From: Orobanche coerulescens
Taxonomy: Eukaryota; Streptophyta; Magnoliopsida; Lamiales; Orobanchaceae
Assembly (NCBI GenBank): GCA_033398695.1
Contig: JAWKAU010000246.1
Span: forward strand, 1-64,000
Direction of reading: 5' to 3'
Length of the DNA stretch: 64,000 nucleotides
In this document: positions 59,430 through 64,000 of the stretch, piece after piece
How positions within the stretch are numbered: the first letter of the stretch is position 1
Layout of the letters: each line of letters begins with the position of its first letter
Translations under genes and position numbers: made by a program
Notes under the pieces: generated by a model
Databases searched by the model: none
Told to the model about the DNA's origin: nothing
What the model saw: only the letters and a program-made list of their open reading frames with translations

Positions 59430-59790
59430 GGTGATAATTATTCATCTGGGGTTTTCCTGTAAAAATTCTCTTGTTAAAAAATGCGGAAGTGAATTTGAAG
59501 ATCCTTTTATATATTCTATTTGAATAAAAACACTTAAGATGGCTTGCCATCTAGCAAATATTTGTTTTGAAACTATATTTTTAACATCTTTTTGTAAAAT
59601 CTCCTTAGCAGATTTACAATCTATTCTAAGAGAAAAGTTTTGTTATAAAGGTCGTCTTGGAATTTTGAAATACATAAAACTATGGATAAGATTTCTTTCT
59701 TAACCGTTGAATAGTTCTTTTGAGATCAAGCCGAATCCACTGAATGAAATCTAACAACTTTGCTCTTTACTAGATGAATTGTTTTGTAAA
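59430..59790 (-). pseudogene. Endogenous pararetrovirus RNase H region, copy 2
   Basis: SKQIFARWQAILSVF and LTREFLQ are readable on the minus strand (59440-59610), with KKEILSIVLCISKFQDDL upstream in another frame. The RNase H domain of pararetroviruses removes genomic RNA during reverse transcription. The preceding RT domain is missing, so the copy cannot be complete. Confidence 0.75.
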
Positions 59791-60109
59791 AGTGTTTGTT
59801 TGAGTATTCCCCATACACGGACTCGGGTGAATTATGACTTCTCCACCAACTAAAGTAGATGCCACTTGAGGGAAAAGACAAAACTCCGGCTCAACTCCGG
59901 CTCAAAAGAAGTGCCCACTCGACAAAGTTGTGGAGGGACCCCTCCACTTTAAAAAAGAAGATGCTAATGTAATTCAAATTCAAATGGAAACTCAAATTAC
60001 TTTGTATCTCATATCTATAAATAAATTGTCTTTAGTTTCATTTCGATCATCGATTGTTTTGAGAAAGAAACATCTAGCACAAAATATATCCTATCTTGAA
60101 ACCCATTCC

Positions 60110-60665
60110 AACCACTTAGAAGTTCTCAAGATTTCATATTTCATATTTTGTATTTAGCCTCGATAATTCAAGTAAGAATCCGTCTCTTGTAAATCATCTC
60201 TTGTTGTTGTGATTTCTTATTACAATCTTCTTTTCTATGAATTCAAATAATATGGGATGACCCATAATTTTGGTAGTTATTCCTTTGTGATTAGTAACAT
60301 AAGGGTATATTGAGGTAAGAAAAGGAGTTCCTAATATCATATCAATATTAAGATCTTTGACAAGAATAAATTGAGTCCTAAAACAGTACCCTTGATTACA
60401 AATATGAGCTTTAGTTAATTTATATTTTACATTAAGTGGAGTTGAATTAGCACCAACTAATATTTCTTGAATGATAATAAGGTGAACAAAGTTGAAAAGA
60501 GTTTCTAATATGTAGAAAACTATAAGTTTCTCAAATTATTTTATACAACTTATTGTGTGTGTGTGTGTGTAGCTTCTATTAGAATGTTGCATAGTGACGT
60601 TACTAGGGACCTACTTTTGACTAGATTAAGCGAATAACATAATAAAGTAGACAAGTATTTGTATT
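60110..60665. repeat. Tandem segment copy 3, truncated
   Basis: Matches 5784-6339 and 44085-44648, including the pararetrovirus protease region (60180-60495, minus, ILGTPFL) and a (GT)8 run. It stops at GTATT (60661-60665), where an LTR-type start TGTAAAATCC begins, three bases from where the MITE target site would be. Confidence 0.85.
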
Positions 60666-61090
60666 TGTAAAATCCGGTATTCTCGTTTTCCGTTATCTTG
60701 AATTGTTTGTGTTTTGACGTCAGACATTTTCTTGTTGATGAGAATCGGAATGATTTCTATCGTAATACTCTATTTGTTTCTGTCGCATAGCCGTTTTAGT
60801 CGGGTGCGACTTGTTGTCGCGTACGTTTCTTTGATTAAATGTGTGCATATGATGTGGTATGTGATGCGTCGTTAATTGATTGTTATTGTTTTGAATCATT
60901 GCCGGTGGGTTTGTTATGGTCGTCTTGGGGCGTGTTTCCATGCTGCATATTCTTTCGCATTGCTTGTAACGTTTCGCCAATGGGCGAAAGTTATGCGTTC
61001 TTGTGTATCTCGTTGAGGTTTCCTGTTGGGATATTGCTTCTCCTACTTATTTTAAGTTTCGGGACGAAACTTCTTTTAAGGAGGGTAGAA
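60666..61090 (+). mobile_element. LTR-start-like block followed by polypurine tract
   Basis: Begins TGTAAAATCCGGTATTCTCG exactly at the junction with the tandem segment. It is the reverse complement of 1-338. It ends TTTCGGGACGAAACTTC, TTTTAAGGAGGGTAGAA and then the long LTR at 61091. The candidate target duplication is GTATT, with its partner not in the window. Block plus LTR may form one extended LTR. Confidence 0.6.
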
Positions 61091-62726
61091 TGTAATATCG
61101 CAATTTCATTTCGGTAATTTTCATTTTTCGGCGGAGGTCCGTATGAAAACTCGCTTTCGACCGTTTCGTCATTCGGAGAATATTTAATTCGCACTTTTTG
61201 TCATCGAGTTCGTTTGGTCTTTGCTTTGTTGAGTTAGTGCTTTTAGCGACTTTTCCGCTGGAGTTCGGTTCTTGCGAATCTCGTTGGCGTCGTTTGGGGT
61301 TTTTCGTAAGTTCATTTAACGTTGTTATACGTGTTGTGAGCTTCGGTTTGATTATTCGTTGTCGTATGGTGATTTTCGGGCATTTGGGCCATTTTCGTAA
61401 TTTCCCAAAGTTGGGGTAATTACCTTCCGTTGTCGAATTTCGAGCCTTCGGGTGGTCGGAATCGTGTGTTCTACTAGCTCTTAGATTCGTCTTTGTGAGT
61501 ACTTCGTAACCGTATCTTCGGTTCGTATTCAGGCTCGGGTTTCGGTGTCGTTTTGTGGAGTTCAGGATTACTAAACGACTTTTCTAAGTATGAGTTCGGC
61601 TTTGTAAAAATCACCATAAATTCTTGGAACCTCCAAAAATTCTGAATCTTTGCAATATTATAAAGAATCAAGTTAGCTTTCCAATGGTTCAAATGGTGAG
61701 TCAATCGGAGTCCGGACGAAGGAGTTATGGTCGAAATAGCTAAGACTGCACGATGTGCCTTTTGGTGTTGGAATGGACTGTACCGTGTGCCGCGGCACAC
61801 TTCAGGTGGGCGGCGGCACTAAGCCAGTGCTGGGCAGTTTTTGGCCGTGGGCGCGGCACACTTGTCTGTGCCGCGGCACGGTGCGAATCGGCCTATTTAA
61901 TGGCACAGGTGAGTTATCCGGCCATTTCTCATTTTCCTTCGTTCCTTAGCGATTTCTTGACATAAATGGATGGATTTGAGTAAGAGAATCATAGAACAAC
62001 ACATTTTGGAAGTTTGATTCATGGATTAACATCATATTCCACCGGATCGAAGGTAAGAACACCTAAACTCTTGGTTTTGGGAATTTTGAGGTTTCTTGAT
62101 GTTTTGGCGATTTGATTCGTTTTAGTTTAGATTATTGTTAGAACATGGTTGTATACTCGAAATCATTCATTACCCCTGAAGTTTTGTGAAGCAATTTGAG
62201 TATTACCTTGAATAATCGATTGAATTGGACTACGCCCTCAAGGTGTCAGATAAAATGCTTGATGAGTAGAACTTGGGAAGTTCCATACGTTTTCGTAGAA
62301 TTGTGATTGAATTGACATCGTTGTGACTTAGGAGCGAATTCTTGTGAAGAACTCGAGTGGAACCCTTAGTTCTTTGCCTTCTTTGGGGTTCGAGCTTCCC
62401 GGTCGAACCGTGTTCTTCGGAGCGTTCGGTAGCGGTTATTAAGGCAAGTATCTTACTATCGACTTGTATCTTGCGACTAGTAATTACGTATGAGATGTAT
62501 AATGACTTCGCTTGCCTTCGTAAATATGTTCCGTTTGAGTTGGTTGTGTTTTCCGCAATTTGAAGGCTTTGTGATAATAGTGTTATATCAGTATACGTGT
62601 TAGGCGTTGTGCCATTTGTGCAGGAATGCGACGTACATATGGGATGGTTGTACACTTGGTTGTACAATGTATTGTGTACCGAATGTGTGTTATGTTGGTT
62701 AAATGTCGTTGATTGATGATAGTTGT
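61091..62726 (+). mobile_element. LTR (same family as 3006-5783), truncated
   Basis: TGTAATATCGCAATTTC, then homology to the LTR at 3006-5783 (reverse strand) in its first ~430 bp and again from the TATA box to the truncation point at 62726 (equivalent of about 4190 in the other LTR). Between, the U3 segment is different. TATTTAA is at 61894-61900. Confidence 0.82.
61590..61900 (+). promoter_or_regulatory. U3 module with GCCGCGGCAC words and TATA box
   Basis: The shared block ATGAGTTCGGCTTTGT...GGTTCAAATGGTGAGTCAAT (61590-61745) is followed by TGTGCCGCGGCACAC, GCGCGGCACACTTGT and TGCCGCGGCACGG words, and CGGCCTATTTAATGGC. The block is shared with the LTRs at 12616 and 46897 but is absent from the sister LTR at 3006-5783. 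Confidence 0.68.
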
Positions 62727-64000
62727 TGTAACACCCCCAAAACCATAAGGGAATATTACACGCCGTAGACCCTTTCCACAAGGATCTACCAGGCTAAAAA
62801 TCCATAAACAACCAAATGCTTGCCCAGCCAGGGTCAAACAATAAAATGATCTGAGGCCGATATGGTCACTTACACGTGAATACACAGGCCAGGTGAGGTC
62901 ACACAACCCAATCGACAAAGCGGCTTAAATAACATTACCCACACGGGGTGAAATGCAATCTGACGGAAGGCGAAATCAACTCGACAACACAACAAAAATC
63001 AAAACAACTCTCGACTCATGATTAGTATCGCGGCTCGTCATCCTCTTGTGCCAATCTGTGTTGCTCCCCAGAATGCATGTACAGGCGCAAAGCAGACATC
63101 CACCCCGAATACTCGGGGGTTAGTAAACTCCTTTGTTTTACTAGTGCAAGTATCAAACCATACGAAATGTAACAAGCAAATAGCGACTACGAATTTAATA
63201 CGGAAATCCATTATCAAAATGTTCAGAAGTTTTAGAATTTCGAACTCAAGTAAGAGGTATTTGAAAAGGAACACATCATCTCGGGGATTTTTAAAGCGAG
63301 AAAATCTTTTGGACCTCGAGTCGAATTTGCAAAACCTTTTAAGTAAACAATAGGGCCCTAGCGATTCTCGTTTCAAAGCATACTAAATAATATATCATTA
63401 TGCGTCGAGATCCATATTTAAAATGTTACCCGAACAATCAACGCTACGATCCTTTGTTCGTACACATCATGTACCGAACTCAGGAGGCCTCGACGGACCT
63501 TACAGTTGCACACATTGTTTGTACACATCATGTGCGAACTCGGAGGCCTCGGCGGACCCTACCGGTTGCACACATTGTTCGTACACATCATGTACCGAAC
63601 TCCGGAGGCCTCAGCGGACCCTACCCGGCTACAACACACCTGTTCGTACACATCATGTCCGAACTCAGGAGGCCTCAACGGACCCTACCCGGCTCTGACA
63701 TCGTTCGTACACATCATGTGCGAACTCCGAGGTCTCGTCGGACCTTACGGATCACACACCTTGTCCGTACCGTCATGTACCGGACTCCGAGGCCTCGTCG
63801 GACCTACGGTTCACACACTCATCGACTCGACACGATTCATAATCATTAAATGTCAAGTCATTCCACATTACGCGAATGTACAATCAAGCAAGTAAACCAA
63901 AACAACACAAACATCATGATCATCACAACGACTCTTAACCAACACAACACACATTCGGTACACAATACATTGAAGAAACACGTGTACAACCATCTCATAT
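62727..64000 (-). mobile_element. LTR of the same broad family, minus strand, continues past window
   Basis: Starts TGTAACACCCCCAAAACC and is collinear with 3006-4280, including the ~62-bp tandem repeats at 63448-63820. It abuts the truncated plus-strand LTR, whose last bases are GTTGT. It is probably a later insertion into that LTR. The partner flank is off-window. Confidence 0.85.
63448..63820. repeat. Tandem repeat, ~62 bp unit, six copies, in LTR
   Basis: The same unit as 3725-4100 (CGTACACATCATGTACCGAAC...GGAGGCCTC), with a different order of unit variants. Confidence 0.85.

Overview
This window looks like repeat-dense nuclear DNA of a flowering plant. It holds nested Ty3/gypsy LTR retrotransposons whose primer-binding sites resemble initiator tRNA-Met, a Mutator-like miniature element, and old integrated plant pararetrovirus (Caulimoviridae) sequence. 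I see no tRNA, rRNA, bacterial gene or CRISPR array, and no intact host gene. The only candidate host gene is a broken trypsin-like serine protease present twice. Every recognisable coding region is interrupted by frameshifts. Many of these fall where near-identical copies differ by one to three bases, often at CAG/CTG/CCG triplets, so consensus error may explain part of the damage.

The substrate is a segment of roughly 8 kb repeated in tandem. Copy 1 is 5784-12615 plus 42991-44084. Copy 2 is 44085-46896 plus 54607-60109. A truncated copy 3 is 60110-60665. Each unit carries, left to right: pararetrovirus aspartic protease sequence (minus strand), a Mutator-like MITE of about 1.14 kb, a GC-rich LTR-like block, an acidic protein tail, the serine-protease exons, and pararetrovirus ORF and RNase H sequence (minus strand).

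Elements inserted into this array are as follows. (1) A minus-strand gypsy element lies at 1-5783, with a 2.78 kb 5' LTR and gag remnants. (2) A four-level nest lies at 12616-42985. The outer element has 2.0 kb LTRs and target duplication ATGAA, and its empty site is visible in copy 2. Inside it sits a Tekay/Del-like chromovirus (17603-39549, target duplication TCATT) with gag, protease, RT, RNase H, integrase and chromodomain remnants. Its RNase H is split by a non-autonomous element on the minus strand (22688-35750, target duplication AAGAT, 3.27 kb LTRs). That element in turn contains a gag-only Tat-like element (26357-30733, 1.1 kb LTRs). (3) A non-autonomous element at 46897-54601 has 2.9 kb LTRs and 1.9 kb of non-coding interior. 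(4) At the right edge, a plus-strand LTR (61091-62726) is cut by a minus-strand LTR of the same broad family (62727 to the window end).

The most unusual signal is shared LTR architecture. In at least seven different LTRs, a 100-500 bp array of short self-complementary GC-rich words lies directly upstream of a TATA box. The word differs between families (ACGGCCGT, TAGCGCACGCTA, TTACGGCCGTAA, GCCGCGGC, CGATCG). In one related pair of LTRs the array has been exchanged while the flanks stayed the same. Several elements also carry a second polypurine-tract/TGTAAT junction inside their 3' interior, and one integration boundary coincides with that internal start.
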